A stretch of 64,000 nt of DNA from NCBI RefSeq assembly GCF_001945445.1, contig NZ_MSXW01000012.1:62001-126000 (forward strand), in the 5' to 3' direction. Below, piece by piece: positions 50,671 to 59,819 of the stretch. A model generated the notes under the pieces. The model was not told the origin of the DNA. It saw nothing but the letters and a program-made list of their open reading frames with translations, and searched no databases. Both the position numbers and the translations under genes were made by a program. This stretch comes from Pseudomonas sp. PA27(2017) (GTDB taxonomy: Bacteria > Pseudomonadota > Gammaproteobacteria > Pseudomonadales > Pseudomonadaceae). Numbering within the stretch: position 1 is the stretch's first letter; each line of letters opens with the position of its first letter.

Positions 50671-51815
50671 TGAGACGATCCTGTCAGCGGCTGGTCGCCT
50701 TCGAGCAGCTCACGGTATTTACGGCGAAAATCCTCGATATCGTGCTCGCGCCGGAGGTAGCGATAAGCCCGCTCACCTTGCTCTGCTCGCTCGGCTTCGC
50801 CGTCGGCCAGACTAGCGCGCAGTTGCTCGGCCAGCGACTTCACATCGCCCGGACTGAACAAACGACCGCCAGCACCGTGCAACAAGGGACGCATCGCTGG
50901 GATATCCGAGCCCATTACCGGCAGGTGGCCGCACATGCCTTCGAGCAGGGCAAGCCCGAGCCCCTCCTGTAGCGACGGCATGGCAAAGATGTCGAACGCC
51001 CTTACATAGCGCATCGCATCGGGCTGGGTACCGCACAAATGCACACGCCCCTGCAAACCGGACTCGGCGATCAGCGCAGCGAGATTGTCCTGCTCGCGAC
51101 CTCCACCGATGACGGCCAGGTTCGCCTGTGGGAACTCCTGACTGACGGCAGCGAAAGCCCGGATCAGATAGGTATGCCCTTTGATTGGAACCAAGCGCCC
51201 GATGGCACCGATGATCACTGGTCCCATCGGCAAACCCAGCGCCTCGCGCGCCTCTTCTCGCGACAGTTGCAGCGACTCGGCCAGGTCGATATCCAGCGCG
51301 TTGGTGATGGCCACCGTGTTCGCCTTCGTGAAGCCACAGCGCAGCGAAACCAGGTAATCGACCACTGCCGGCGAAACCCCGACGAAACGCCAGCATTCGT
51401 CGATCAAGCGCCTGGCCTGCCAGCGCCGATAGAATCTGTCGTACTCGCCGAAGCCATGGGAGACGCCAATGCAACGGGCGATGCGCAGCTTCTTGTTGAG
51501 GTGCATGAACAGGTTGACGGCCTTGAAGCGATGCAGCAACACCACATCGAAACCTTCCTCCCGACAAAACGCCAATAGGCGCGCACGCACCCTGCGGCGC
51601 AAACCGCTCATGTCCTTCTCACTGAACTCGAAGAATACCTGACGACGACCAGGCGGGAGCGGTGCACCGTCAGCCGGCCGCCCCTCGAGGTAGGCATTGA
51701 CCACCTCGAAACGCTCTGCAGGCAGCCCTTGCAGAATCTGCTCGCCCAGGTCGGAGTTGGTATCGGCTGCGTTGTAACGGGTTTGCAACTGCAGGACTTT
51801 CAGCGGCTTAACCAT
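50667..51815 (-). CDS. Family 4 glycosyltransferase
   Basis: A 382-residue GT-B glycosyltransferase. The C-terminal nucleotide-sugar site is clear: IIGAIGRLVPIKGHTYLIRA and PSLQEGLGLALLEGM, the latter with the ExxxxxxxE retaining-enzyme pattern. The N-terminal half begins PLKVLQLQTRYNAADTNSDL. ATG at 51815 overlaps the upstream gene by eight bases, and its stop overlaps the downstream start by four. It is probably an outer-core hexosyltransferase of the WapH/WaaB type. Confidence 0.87.
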   Translation of the reverse strand: MVKPLKVLQLQTRYNAADTNSDLGEQILQGLPAERFEVVNAYLEGRPADGAPLPPGRRQVFFEFSEKDMSGLRRRVRARLLAFCREEGFDVVLLHRFKAVNLFMHLNKKLRIARCIGVSHGFGEYDRFYRRWQARRLIDECWRFVGVSPAVVDYLVSLRCGFTKANTVAITNALDIDLAESLQLSREEAREALGLPMGPVIIGAIGRLVPIKGHTYLIRAFAAVSQEFPQANLAVIGGGREQDNLAALIAESGLQGRVHLCGTQPDAMRYVRAFDIFAMPSLQEGLGLALLEGMCGHLPVMGSDIPAMRPLLHGAGGRLFSPGDVKSLAEQLRASLADGEAERAEQGERAYRYLRREHDIEDFRRKYRELLEGDQPLTGSSQ

Positions 51816-52719
51816 CCAGGCGGCCCATCCACAGGCGGATCGCCTTGCGCAAATACGAGAGTTTGAGCAACACGCGCCAGTCGCTTGCCACCGCCTGGCG
51901 GTAGAACTGCTTGGCGGCACTTACGTCGCGAGCGATGTAGGCACTCCGAAACAGTGATAAACAGCGCTGCTTATGGAACGACGCACGTAACGACTGAAAT
52001 TCGCTTGGCAGGCGACCGAAAACCTCATCGACCAGTCCAACCCCTCCAGCAAGGCTCGAGTGAAAATCGTGGCGCAGGCTGTCGCCGTGCTTATGCACGA
52101 TGGCCAATGCCTCACGAAGCGTGCTGACCGAACCAAGCGCCATTGCCTGAGCGAAAACTGGAATGTCCTCGGCATTACGAAAGTGCTCGGGATACAGCCC
52201 TGCTGCAAATACCTCGCGATGTAGCAGGCTCGCACCGTTAGAAATGCTCAGGCTCTTGTCCAGCAAATAGCCACGTACACGGTCGAAGGCAGAATCTGGC
52301 AAGCTTGCTGGTAGATGCATGCGCTTATGGCCCGTCTCATCGACTGTCCAGTGCCCGCCAATGACCACTTTGGTATCCGTGTTCTCAAGAAGATGGTGCC
52401 GTATCAAAGACAAGGCGTTGGGCGTCATTTCGTCATCGGCATCGAGAAATATGAACCAGTCGCAGCGGGCCATCTCGATCCCCAGGTTACGGGCCGAAGC
52501 AGCGCCACCATTCTCTTTTCGCACGGCGCGGAATTGGTTACGGAACTCCCCCTGGAGCGCCTCTATGACCGCTGCAGTGGTATCGGTGGAGCCATCGTCG
52601 ACGATCAACAACTCATCGTCGGCAGCCAATTGAGGTAAGACGGAACGAACTGCCCTGGCCAATGCATAGCCGTAGTTGTAAACAGGGATTACCACCGTAA
52701 TTGCCATGAACCCGCTCAC
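51808..52719 (-). CDS. Family 2 glycosyltransferase
   Basis: A 303-residue GT-A enzyme. ITVVIPVYNYGYALARAVRS starts the fold, ELLIVDDGSTDTTAAVI is the nucleotide-binding Asp motif, and WFIFLDADDEMTPNAL the DxD metal site. Start is GTG at 52719, overlapping the upstream stop (GTGA); ATG at 52707 is an alternative. The stretch around 51,900-52,500 looks less GC-rich than neighbouring genes, fitting a variable outer-core gene. The acceptor is unknown. Confidence 0.85.
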   Translation of the reverse strand: MSGFMAITVVIPVYNYGYALARAVRSVLPQLAADDELLIVDDGSTDTTAAVIEALQGEFRNQFRAVRKENGGAASARNLGIEMARCDWFIFLDADDEMTPNALSLIRHHLLENTDTKVVIGGHWTVDETGHKRMHLPASLPDSAFDRVRGYLLDKSLSISNGASLLHREVFAAGLYPEHFRNAEDIPVFAQAMALGSVSTLREALAIVHKHGDSLRHDFHSSLAGGVGLVDEVFGRLPSEFQSLRASFHKQRCLSLFRSAYIARDVSAAKQFYRQAVASDWRVLLKLSYLRKAIRLWMGRLDG

Positions 52720-53768
52720 GTCCTAGCCCTTTTTACTTGCTCACGCAAAACATTGAAGCTACGCACTACACGTCCAACGCTTAAGAAACGCCACCATTGA
52801 TTACGCAATATGCCTGGCGATACGGCTGGTCGCACCACCTGACCTTGCCCCCAGCCAGGCCGCCAGCAAAAACCATCTCGGCGCTTGCGGTAGATGGTGA
52901 GCACAGGAATACCCAGCATTGAGGCCAAGTGCCCAACGCCTGAGTCATTACCGATGACGTACCCCGACTCGTAAAGGTACGCCGCCAGCGCTTGAGCATC
53001 GGCAAACGCAGGAATCTCGAATTCCGTGCCAAATGCCTCAAGATGATCGCGGCGCTCCTTGGGAGACAGCACGAACTGCGGATCGTAACCGTCCGTGCGA
53101 AGCTGACGCGCCAAGGCCACGTACTTGTGTGCAGGCCAGTTCTTTTTTTCGTTGTAAGACAATGGGTGGAGCATCACGCGTCGAGGATAGTGTCGATACT
53201 TCAGTTCGAGCGGAATCTGTAAACCGACCCCGTCATGAGCGTCAACCAGCCCCATACGCATACGACAGAACGCCACAGCTTGATCGACCATGCTGACGCG
53301 GTCGTCGTCAAGGCAACGAAGCGGACCTGCAGCAGCCGCGAGAGGCGCCAGCAGCGATGCCTTGCAGGGTGATAACCTGGCCAAGGCGTCGACAGCGGGA
53401 AACTCGATGAAACGCGGATCGACCTTGAGAGTTCCTACGAACGCATAACGCCTGGCAAGCATGTCGGCGGCCTCGCCGTGACGAGTAACCATACTGCCGA
53501 GATCGGAAATGACTAGATCAAATTCATCCAACGCATTAAAGGTGCGCTCAGGCGGGGGAAGTGGCTGGGCATCGAATAGCTCAAACCAGTTGCTCAGGGC
53601 GCCCACATGGTTGCTGAACACGGTGACCTTGTAGCCCGCACGCGCGAGGTTCGCGGCCAAAACGAGGTAAATACATCCATCTCCCAAGCCCATGGAAGGA
53701 ATCAGCGCCAACCGGCAATCGGAAGACGTCACGACGCCAGCCACTTCATGGTGTGTAGCCTCAGCCAT
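52716..53768 (-). CDS. Family 9 glycosyltransferase (heptosyltransferase-like)
   Basis: A 350-residue GT-B enzyme of the ADP-heptose:LPS heptosyltransferase family. The N-terminus has IPSMGLGDGCIYLVLAANLA, matching the GlGDvi loop, and the C-terminal nucleotide site is YVIGNDSGVGHLASMLGIPV. It is more divergent than WaaC and WaaF and may use another sugar donor; P. aeruginosa has the surface-sugar gene ssg nearby, but identity is not certain. ATG at 53768 follows GGAGC. It begins 36 bases after msbA. Confidence 0.82.
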   Translation of the reverse strand: MAEATHHEVAGVVTSSDCRLALIPSMGLGDGCIYLVLAANLARAGYKVTVFSNHVGALSNWFELFDAQPLPPPERTFNALDEFDLVISDLGSMVTRHGEAADMLARRYAFVGTLKVDPRFIEFPAVDALARLSPCKASLLAPLAAAAGPLRCLDDDRVSMVDQAVAFCRMRMGLVDAHDGVGLQIPLELKYRHYPRRVMLHPLSYNEKKNWPAHKYVALARQLRTDGYDPQFVLSPKERRDHLEAFGTEFEIPAFADAQALAAYLYESGYVIGNDSGVGHLASMLGIPVLTIYRKRRDGFCWRPGWGQGQVVRPAVSPGILRNQWWRFLSVGRVVRSFNVLREQVKRART

Positions 53769-53804
53769 TAAAGCTCCTTTAAACACTCTATCGTCCATGA
53801 TCTA

Positions 53805-55628
53805 TTACTGCGCCGAATGCCCTGTGGCAGACGGATCTGCATCGCCCTCTTCTAATCCCATGGCATGCAAACGAGCGTAGTAACCATTCTGTGCCAGCAG
53901 AGACTCGTGAGAGCCGCGCTCGACGATGCGCCCCTGATCCATCACCAGAATCAGATCGGCTTTCTCGATGGTCGACAGCCGATGCGCGATCACCAGCGTG
54001 GTGCGGCCTTCCATCACCTTGTCCAGCGCTGCCTGGATGTAGCGTTCGGATTCGGTATCCAGGGCCGAGGTCGCCTCATCGAGTATCAGCACAGGCGCAC
54101 TCTTGAGCAACGCGCGGGCGATCGCCAAGCGCTGGCGCTGGCCGCCCGACAACATCACGCCATCCTCACCCACCTTGGTATCGAAGCCCTGCGGAAGCAG
54201 ATCGATGAACTCACGCGCATAGGCCGCCTCGGCGGCCTGCTCGACTGCCTCGCGTGGCAAGTTACGCAGATCGCCATAGGCGATGTTATTCAAGACGGTG
54301 TCGTTGAAAAGCGAAACCTGCTGTGTGACCAGCGCGATATGTTTCCTCAGGTTTTCGACGCGATAGTCCTCGATCGGCGTGCCATCGAGCAGAATCTGCC
54401 CCTGATCATGCTGATAGAAACGTGGAATCAAATTGGCCAGCGTTGACTTGCCGCTCCCCGAGCGGCCCACCAGCGCCACCATCTGCCCCGGTTCGACGGT
54501 AAAGCTGATGTCCTGCAGAACGGTTTTCTCGGTCCCCGGGTAAACGAAACTCAGGTGTTTTACTTCGAGCGCACCGGTTACTCGCTCTTTCTCGACCGTT
54601 CCGTTATCGGGCTCGGTCACTTCGTCCAGTTGTTCGAAAATGCTCTCGGCGCCGGCAAGCCCCTTCTGGATGGTCGAGCTGACTTCCGAAAGCTGTCGAA
54701 TCGGCTTGGGCAGGAGCCCTGCAGCCGTGATATAGGCCACCAGATCACCCACGCTGGCATCACCGCGCAGAAACAGCACAAGGAACATCAGGAACGCCAT
54801 GGCGGCGTAGTTCACCAGTTGCAGGCTGGGCGTGTAGATCGCGCTGGTGCGGGTCATGCGCAGCTGCTTGCGGGTGCTGTCTTCGCTCGCTTCGTAGAAG
54901 CGCTCACGCTCATAGCGCTCGCCACCGAAGCTACGAACCACACGGTAATTCTGGATGGTCTCGGACGACACGTGGGTCAACTCGCCCATGGCACTCTGAA
55001 TCTTGCGGCTCTGGCTACGAAATTTCTTGCTCGCGCTCTTAACCATCAGGGCAATGAGCGGCAGAATCGCCACCATCACCATGGTCAGTTTCCAGTTCAT
55101 CCACAGCAGATAGCCAAACAGGAAAACCACCGTCAGGCCTTCACGCACCATGACCTTCAAGGCATCCGTCGCCGCGCCGGTAACCGAACCGACGTTGTAG
55201 GTGATGCGAGAGATGAGATAACCCGTGGAATGGTTATCGAAATAACGATTGGGCAGTGTCAGCAGGTTGTTGAAAAGCGCAATGCGCAGGTCCTGTACCA
55301 GCCCCAGCGATACCCGTGCCAGGTAATAGCCCCCGAGAAACGAGCCGATACCCTGCCAGAAGGTAATGAGTAAAAGTGCCAGCGGCACGCCGTAGAGCAG
55401 CTGCATGCTGCCCAGCAACGGCAACTCGACCATACCGGCTTCGGGAGCGGCAAGGCCGTCGACGAAGTACTTGAGCAGGCCGGCGAGCATTGGCTGGGTC
55501 GAGGCGAAGATGATGTAGCCAATCATGCTGACGCCGAACATGAACCAGTAGCGCCTCATGTAGCTCAACAGCCGCATGTACAACTTGAAGCTGGAGATCG
55601 AAGGCGATTGGGCGCTTGAATCAGGCAT
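53805..55628 (-). CDS. msbA: Lipid A-core flippase MsbA (ABC exporter)
   Basis: A 607-residue half-transporter that moves lipid A-core across the inner membrane. Residues 1-330 form a six-helix exporter domain; the nucleotide-binding domain has Walker A GRSGSGKSTLAN, the signature LSGGQRQRLAIARALL and Walker B VLILDEATSALD, with the switch His in VIAHRLSTIEKAD. Start ATG at 55628. It sits between the carbamoyltransferase and core glycosyltransferase genes, joined by purpose rather than overlap (162-base gap upstream, which holds no gene). Confidence 0.97.
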   Translation of the reverse strand: MPDSSAQSPSISSFKLYMRLLSYMRRYWFMFGVSMIGYIIFASTQPMLAGLLKYFVDGLAAPEAGMVELPLLGSMQLLYGVPLALLLITFWQGIGSFLGGYYLARVSLGLVQDLRIALFNNLLTLPNRYFDNHSTGYLISRITYNVGSVTGAATDALKVMVREGLTVVFLFGYLLWMNWKLTMVMVAILPLIALMVKSASKKFRSQSRKIQSAMGELTHVSSETIQNYRVVRSFGGERYERERFYEASEDSTRKQLRMTRTSAIYTPSLQLVNYAAMAFLMFLVLFLRGDASVGDLVAYITAAGLLPKPIRQLSEVSSTIQKGLAGAESIFEQLDEVTEPDNGTVEKERVTGALEVKHLSFVYPGTEKTVLQDISFTVEPGQMVALVGRSGSGKSTLANLIPRFYQHDQGQILLDGTPIEDYRVENLRKHIALVTQQVSLFNDTVLNNIAYGDLRNLPREAVEQAAEAAYAREFIDLLPQGFDTKVGEDGVMLSGGQRQRLAIARALLKSAPVLILDEATSALDTESERYIQAALDKVMEGRTTLVIAHRLSTIEKADLILVMDQGRIVERGSHESLLAQNGYYARLHAMGLEEGDADPSATGHSAQ

Positions 55629-55790
55629 AAGATGCTGGCTCTGGGATTAAGCCGGCGATTGTACCATCAGGCAACCCGCAACCAAATGCAGGCGCCGAGC
55701 CGGGGCGCTTCGACACGACTGCGGCTGCGCGAGAACGCCGTGTTACACAACGATTCGCTACAGCCGTCGACATATCGATAGCCAGCCGAA

Positions 55791-57566
55791 CTACGATTCC
55801 ACGCTGCCGGACAGATCGCCGCTCGACGCAACGACACCGTCCTTGACCACCAGAATATCCTCCATGATCAGGTACTGCAGATCCGAGCCGAAGAACATGT
55901 TCAGGGCGTCGGTCGGCGAGCAGATCATCGGTTCGCCACGGCGGTTCAGCGAGGTGTTCAGCGACACGCCGTTGCCGGTGAGTCTTTCCAGCTCCAGCAT
56001 CAGGTCGTACCAGCGCGGGTTGTATTCGCGCTTGAGCACCTGGGCGCGGGAGGTGCCGTCTTCGTGGACGACTTCGCTGACGCGCTCTTTCCACTCGTCG
56101 TTGACTTCGAAAGTGAAGGTCATGAACGGGCTCGGGTGATCGACCTTGAGCATCTGCTCGGCGACGGTGTCGAGCATCGATGGGCAGAAGGGTCTCCAGC
56201 GCTCGCGGAACTTGATCTGTTCGTTGATGCGGTCGGCCACGCCGGGAATGCTCGGGCAACCGATGATCGAGCGACCGCCCAGGGCACGCGGGCCGAATTC
56301 CATGCGGCCCTGGAACCAGGCTACCGGATTGCCATCGACCATGATCTGCGCGATGCGCTGCGGCATGTCGTCGATCTTCTGCCATTTCGGCGCATTCGGG
56401 TGGCGGGCGCAGGCGGCAATGACGTCTTCGTTGGAATAGGCCGGGCCGAGGTAGACGTGCTCCATCTTCTCCACGGGCACGCCACGCTTGTGGGAAACGT
56501 AGGCAGCGGCACCAACCGAAGTGCCGGCGTCACCGGAGGCCGGCTGAACGAACAGTTCCTTGACCTCGGGGCGAGCAATGATCTTCTGGTTGAGCTTGAC
56601 GTTCAGCGCGCATCCACCGGCGAAGGCGATCTTGCCGGTCTCGCGGATGATGTCGCCCAGGTAGTAATCCATCATCTCCAGCGCCAGCTTCTCGAACAGC
56701 GCCTGCATGCTGGCGGCGTAGTGGATGTACGGGTCGTCGGCAATGTCGCCTTCGCGCTTTGGCCCCAGCCACTCGATCAGTTTGGGGGAGAAGTAGAAGC
56801 CCTTGCCCTTTTCCTTGTGGCGGCGCAGACCGATGACGTTGGCGTAGTCGGTATTGATCACCAACTCGCCGTTCTCGAACTTGGCCAGGCGGGAAAAATC
56901 GTACTTGCTGGCATCGCCATAAGGCGCCATGCCCATGACCTTGAACTCGCCGTCGAGCATTTCGAAACCGAGGAACTCGGTCACCGCGCCGTACAGGCCG
57001 CCCAGGGAATCCGGGTCAAAGAATTCCTTGATCTTGTGGATACGGCCGTTCTCGCCATAGCCGAAGAAGGTAGTGGCGTACTCGCCCTTGCCGTCGATAC
57101 CGAGGATCGCGGCCTTCTCGGTGAAACCCGAGCAGTGATAAGCGCTGGACGCGTGCGCCAGGTGGTGCTCGACTGGCTCGATCTTGACCTTCTTGGCATC
57201 GAAGCCCAGTTGCTCCAGGCACCAGACGACCTTCTTGCGATAGCGCTTGTAGCGGCGGTTGCCCATGAGAATGGCGTCGAGGGCGCGATCCGGTGCGTAC
57301 CAGTAGCGTTTGGCGTAGTGCCAACGCGCCTTGCCGAACAGGCTGATGGGCGCGAAGGGAATCGCCACCACATCGACATCCGATGGTTTGATACCGGCCT
57401 GTTCCAGGCAGAATTTGGCCGACTCGTAAGGCATGCGGTTCTTCGCGTGCTTGTCACGCACGAAGCGCTCTTCTTCGGCTGCTGCAATCAACTTGCCGTC
57501 GATGTACAACGCCGCGGAGGGGTCATGACTGAGGGCGCCGGACAGGCCAAGAATCGTCAATGCCAC
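55791..57566 (-). CDS. LPS-core carbamoyltransferase (NodU/CmcH family)
   Basis: A 591-residue two-domain carbamoyltransferase. The N-terminal domain carries EHHLAHASSAYHCSGF with the metal-binding histidines near 134-138; the C-terminal YrdC-like half has FQGRMEFGPRALGGRSIIG and SLNRRGEPMICSPTDALNMF. By position it is the homologue of the P. aeruginosa enzyme that puts a carbamoyl group on the inner-core heptose, using carbamoyl phosphate. It begins 76 bases after the double-kinase gene, with a hairpin between. Confidence 0.93.
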   Translation of the reverse strand: MALTILGLSGALSHDPSAALYIDGKLIAAAEEERFVRDKHAKNRMPYESAKFCLEQAGIKPSDVDVVAIPFAPISLFGKARWHYAKRYWYAPDRALDAILMGNRRYKRYRKKVVWCLEQLGFDAKKVKIEPVEHHLAHASSAYHCSGFTEKAAILGIDGKGEYATTFFGYGENGRIHKIKEFFDPDSLGGLYGAVTEFLGFEMLDGEFKVMGMAPYGDASKYDFSRLAKFENGELVINTDYANVIGLRRHKEKGKGFYFSPKLIEWLGPKREGDIADDPYIHYAASMQALFEKLALEMMDYYLGDIIRETGKIAFAGGCALNVKLNQKIIARPEVKELFVQPASGDAGTSVGAAAYVSHKRGVPVEKMEHVYLGPAYSNEDVIAACARHPNAPKWQKIDDMPQRIAQIMVDGNPVAWFQGRMEFGPRALGGRSIIGCPSIPGVADRINEQIKFRERWRPFCPSMLDTVAEQMLKVDHPSPFMTFTFEVNDEWKERVSEVVHEDGTSRAQVLKREYNPRWYDLMLELERLTGNGVSLNTSLNRRGEPMICSPTDALNMFFGSDLQYLIMEDILVVKDGVVASSGDLSGSVES

Positions 57567-57623
57567 GGGTAAAGCCTCTTAACGCGGCTGCCTGACTCGA
57601 CAACCGATACGGTTTGATTTCGC

Positions 57624-57645
57624 TGAGCCTTCCTCGGAAGGCTCA
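57624..57645 (-). terminator. Hairpin at the end of the kinase block
   Basis: TGAGCCTTCC and GGAAGGCTCA are perfect inverted arms around TC. The stop codon of the double-kinase gene is part of the stem. With no T-run it may only attenuate transcription into the carbamoyltransferase gene. Confidence 0.5.
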
Positions 57646-59073
57646 AATATATGTTGGCAAGCGCCGGTCGAGTTCACGATACAGGGCGCTGTCGGCGGCC
57701 CAGTTGCGCAGCAGACGCGCGCGATCACGTGCATAGGCGGCCTTGAAGCTGCTGGCCTGGCCATGGAACTGCATGGCATCCAGATCGATCAGCGCCCAGC
57801 GGCCATCCTGCCAGAGAATATTGTTGCCCTTGCAATCGCCATGACTGATGCGCTCGCGCAACAGCGCTGCGAACAACGTATCCAACGCCTGCAAGTCCGC
57901 CTCTGGCGGTAAGCCATCCGCCCCGCACGGCGCGAAACGGGCGATTATATCCATACCCGGCGTGTGTTCGGTAATCAGATAGGCCTGGCGGCGCAGCCAC
58001 AGGGTGCGCCGCTCGAGCACCGCCAGCGGCCTGGGCGTGGCGATTCCGAGAAAATCCAGGCGGTTGCCTTCGCACCAGCTGTGCCAGGCCCGGCTGGGCC
58101 GCCAGAAGCGCCGCAGCCAATGGCCGAAGCCCTTGATGTTGTAGCGTTTGATGACCAATTGCCGGCCAGCCTGCTGGACGCGCGCCACGGTCGAGGAGCC
58201 GCCCAGTTTGAGTGGCTCGCCTGCAGCGATCGCCGCGTCGGGGTCGGCCAGAAGAGGCGCCAGCGCCGCGTCCTCTTCACGCCTCACCACCTGCAGGCGC
58301 GACGGCCCACGCCAGACGCGAAAGGCCGTGCACTCACGCTGAATCTTGGCCATGAAAGAATGAAGACGCAGCCCGCGCGCCTTGGCCACAGCCTTGAGCA
58401 GGGCCTCAAGCGGCAGAGCATGTTCGCCGTTGACCAACAGGTAGTGCACCAACAATTCTTCGATGAAGTCATCAATGGCGCGGGGAAACAGCGCGAAGAA
58501 CAACCCCAGGTTTTCCAGCACGCGAGCTCGGGAGAGGGGCTGCCCGGGCGTCTCGGCGCGAATGCCGCCGCCATCGATGAGATGCAGGTGGCCGTCATGG
58601 CGCAGCAAATTGTCCAGGTGCAGGTCTTCCTGCCATAGCCCACGACGATGAAGCTGGCCGATGACGCCAAGCGCCTCACCCAGCACCTGCTGCTGCGCAT
58701 CGCTCAGCCAGGGCTGATCAGCGACGGCCTGCCAGTCATCCGCCAGGCTGCGGGCGTCCTCCAGGAACTCGAACAACAGCCAGCCGCCCTCGCCCGCCGA
58801 TACACCATGATCGAGCAGCAAGGGGGTGCACAACCCTTGTTCCGCCAGTAGCTGGGCACCTTGCAGCTCCCGAGCGAAGTGCCGCTCGGCCTTGCTGCCG
58901 ACCAACATCTTGGCGAGCACCTGACGCCCCTGCCATTGCGCCGCGCCGACATAACGCTGGCCCGGCAACACACGCAGCAGGCTCTGCAACTCGAGCGACG
59001 TACCGCCCGGCAGCTCGATCGGCAGCGGCAGCGCAGGGCTGCGCCCCGCCTTGTTGAGGTGAACCAGTTTCAT
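57643..59073 (-). CDS. Tandem (double) LPS-kinase-fold protein
   Basis: A 476-residue protein that appears to hold two kinase-like units. Unit 1 (about 30-240) has a candidate ATP Lys55, catalytic loop QEDLHLDNLL with Asp150 and Asn155, and a metal loop LIDGGG. Unit 2 (about 285-476) has Lys309 in LVIKRYNIKG, loop HGDCKGNNILW (Asp413) and LIDLDAM (Asp430). So both units keep the catalytic Asp. It belongs to the WaaP-linked gene block (PA5006 counterpart) and probably phosphorylates or supports core heptose modification. The ATG at 59073 overlaps the previous stop. Confidence 0.8.
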   Translation of the reverse strand: MKLVHLNKAGRSPALPLPIELPGGTSLELQSLLRVLPGQRYVGAAQWQGRQVLAKMLVGSKAERHFARELQGAQLLAEQGLCTPLLLDHGVSAGEGGWLLFEFLEDARSLADDWQAVADQPWLSDAQQQVLGEALGVIGQLHRRGLWQEDLHLDNLLRHDGHLHLIDGGGIRAETPGQPLSRARVLENLGLFFALFPRAIDDFIEELLVHYLLVNGEHALPLEALLKAVAKARGLRLHSFMAKIQRECTAFRVWRGPSRLQVVRREEDAALAPLLADPDAAIAAGEPLKLGGSSTVARVQQAGRQLVIKRYNIKGFGHWLRRFWRPSRAWHSWCEGNRLDFLGIATPRPLAVLERRTLWLRRQAYLITEHTPGMDIIARFAPCGADGLPPEADLQALDTLFAALLRERISHGDCKGNNILWQDGRWALIDLDAMQFHGQASSFKAAYARDRARLLRNWAADSALYRELDRRLPTYI

Positions 59074-59819
59074 GGGCGTTGGGCCTTGTCCTTCAACCGC
59101 GCCGTAAGACGCTGCGACCAATGATCCACATGTTGCCCGCTGCCCAGATAGGCCGTCAGGAAACCCAGGTGATCCGCTTCATTCCAGGGGTTGGTGCGTC
59201 GCAGCAACGGCTCGATGTCCTTGACCCTGTCACGCTCGCCGAGAAACAGTGGCCGGGTCTTCTCCAGATCGATCAGCTGCGCCGCAAAACCCTCATCTCG
59301 GGGTTGCAGGAAGATATGTTTGGGGTAGAAACAGCCATGCACCTGTCCCTTCTCGTGCACGCGCCGAGCCAGACGTCCGCAAGCGCTCACGATCGCCTGG
59401 CGCTGCTCCGCTGCAAGCTGATGCCATTCGGGCAGCCAGCTGTCGAGGTCGCGCCAACCATCCAGCGCATGGGTCAGCAGAACGGCCCGTCGCTCACCGG
59501 CGATGCGCCGCTCGGCGTAGAACGCGGCGCTCATCGCCGGGATGCCGAGGCGCTGGTAACGGCGGATGTTGCGAAACTCCCGCGCCAGCGTCGGCTCACC
59601 CCAGGGGCGCTCCAGGCTGTGCGTCAAGTAGTTGCTCTGGCGCTTGAGGTAATAGCCATGGCCTTCCAGATCGAGCCGGTAGACCGTGCTCCAGCCGCCG
59701 CGCGGCGCCCGGTTGGGCTCGTCGACCGCATGCAGCTCGAGCGTCCAGAGCGCCTCGAAACTGGCCAGCCCATGACGTTCGAGCAGCGCTTGATCATCGC
59801 GCTCGATGAAGTCCTTCAT
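59070..59819 (-). CDS. wapQ: InaA-type LPS core kinase-fold protein (WapQ-like)
   Basis: A 249-residue member of the Kdo/WaaP (PF06293) family. GYYLKRQSNYLTHSL contains the ATP-site Lys near 59, and QLIDLEKTRP the metal Asp184. The catalytic loop reads HGCFYPKHIFL: by alignment with HRDCYICH of WaaP, residue 163 is Cys rather than Asp. This may be a feature of the InaA subgroup, so activity is uncertain. Both ends overlap neighbours by four bases. The symbol is by position and similarity to the P. aeruginosa gene. Confidence 0.8.
   Translation of the reverse strand: MKDFIERDDQALLERHGLASFEALWTLELHAVDEPNRAPRGGWSTVYRLDLEGHGYYLKRQSNYLTHSLERPWGEPTLAREFRNIRRYQRLGIPAMSAAFYAERRIAGERRAVLLTHALDGWRDLDSWLPEWHQLAAEQRQAIVSACGRLARRVHEKGQVHGCFYPKHIFLQPRDEGFAAQLIDLEKTRPLFLGERDRVKDIEPLLRRTNPWNEADHLGFLTAYLGSGQHVDHWSQRLTARLKDKAQRP

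Noticed and set aside
55621..56385. 254-codon minus-strand frame overlapping the carbamoyltransferase 3' end
   Set aside because: Arg/His/Pro-rich shadow in another frame of the carbamoyltransferase gene that only runs on into the intergenic gap.
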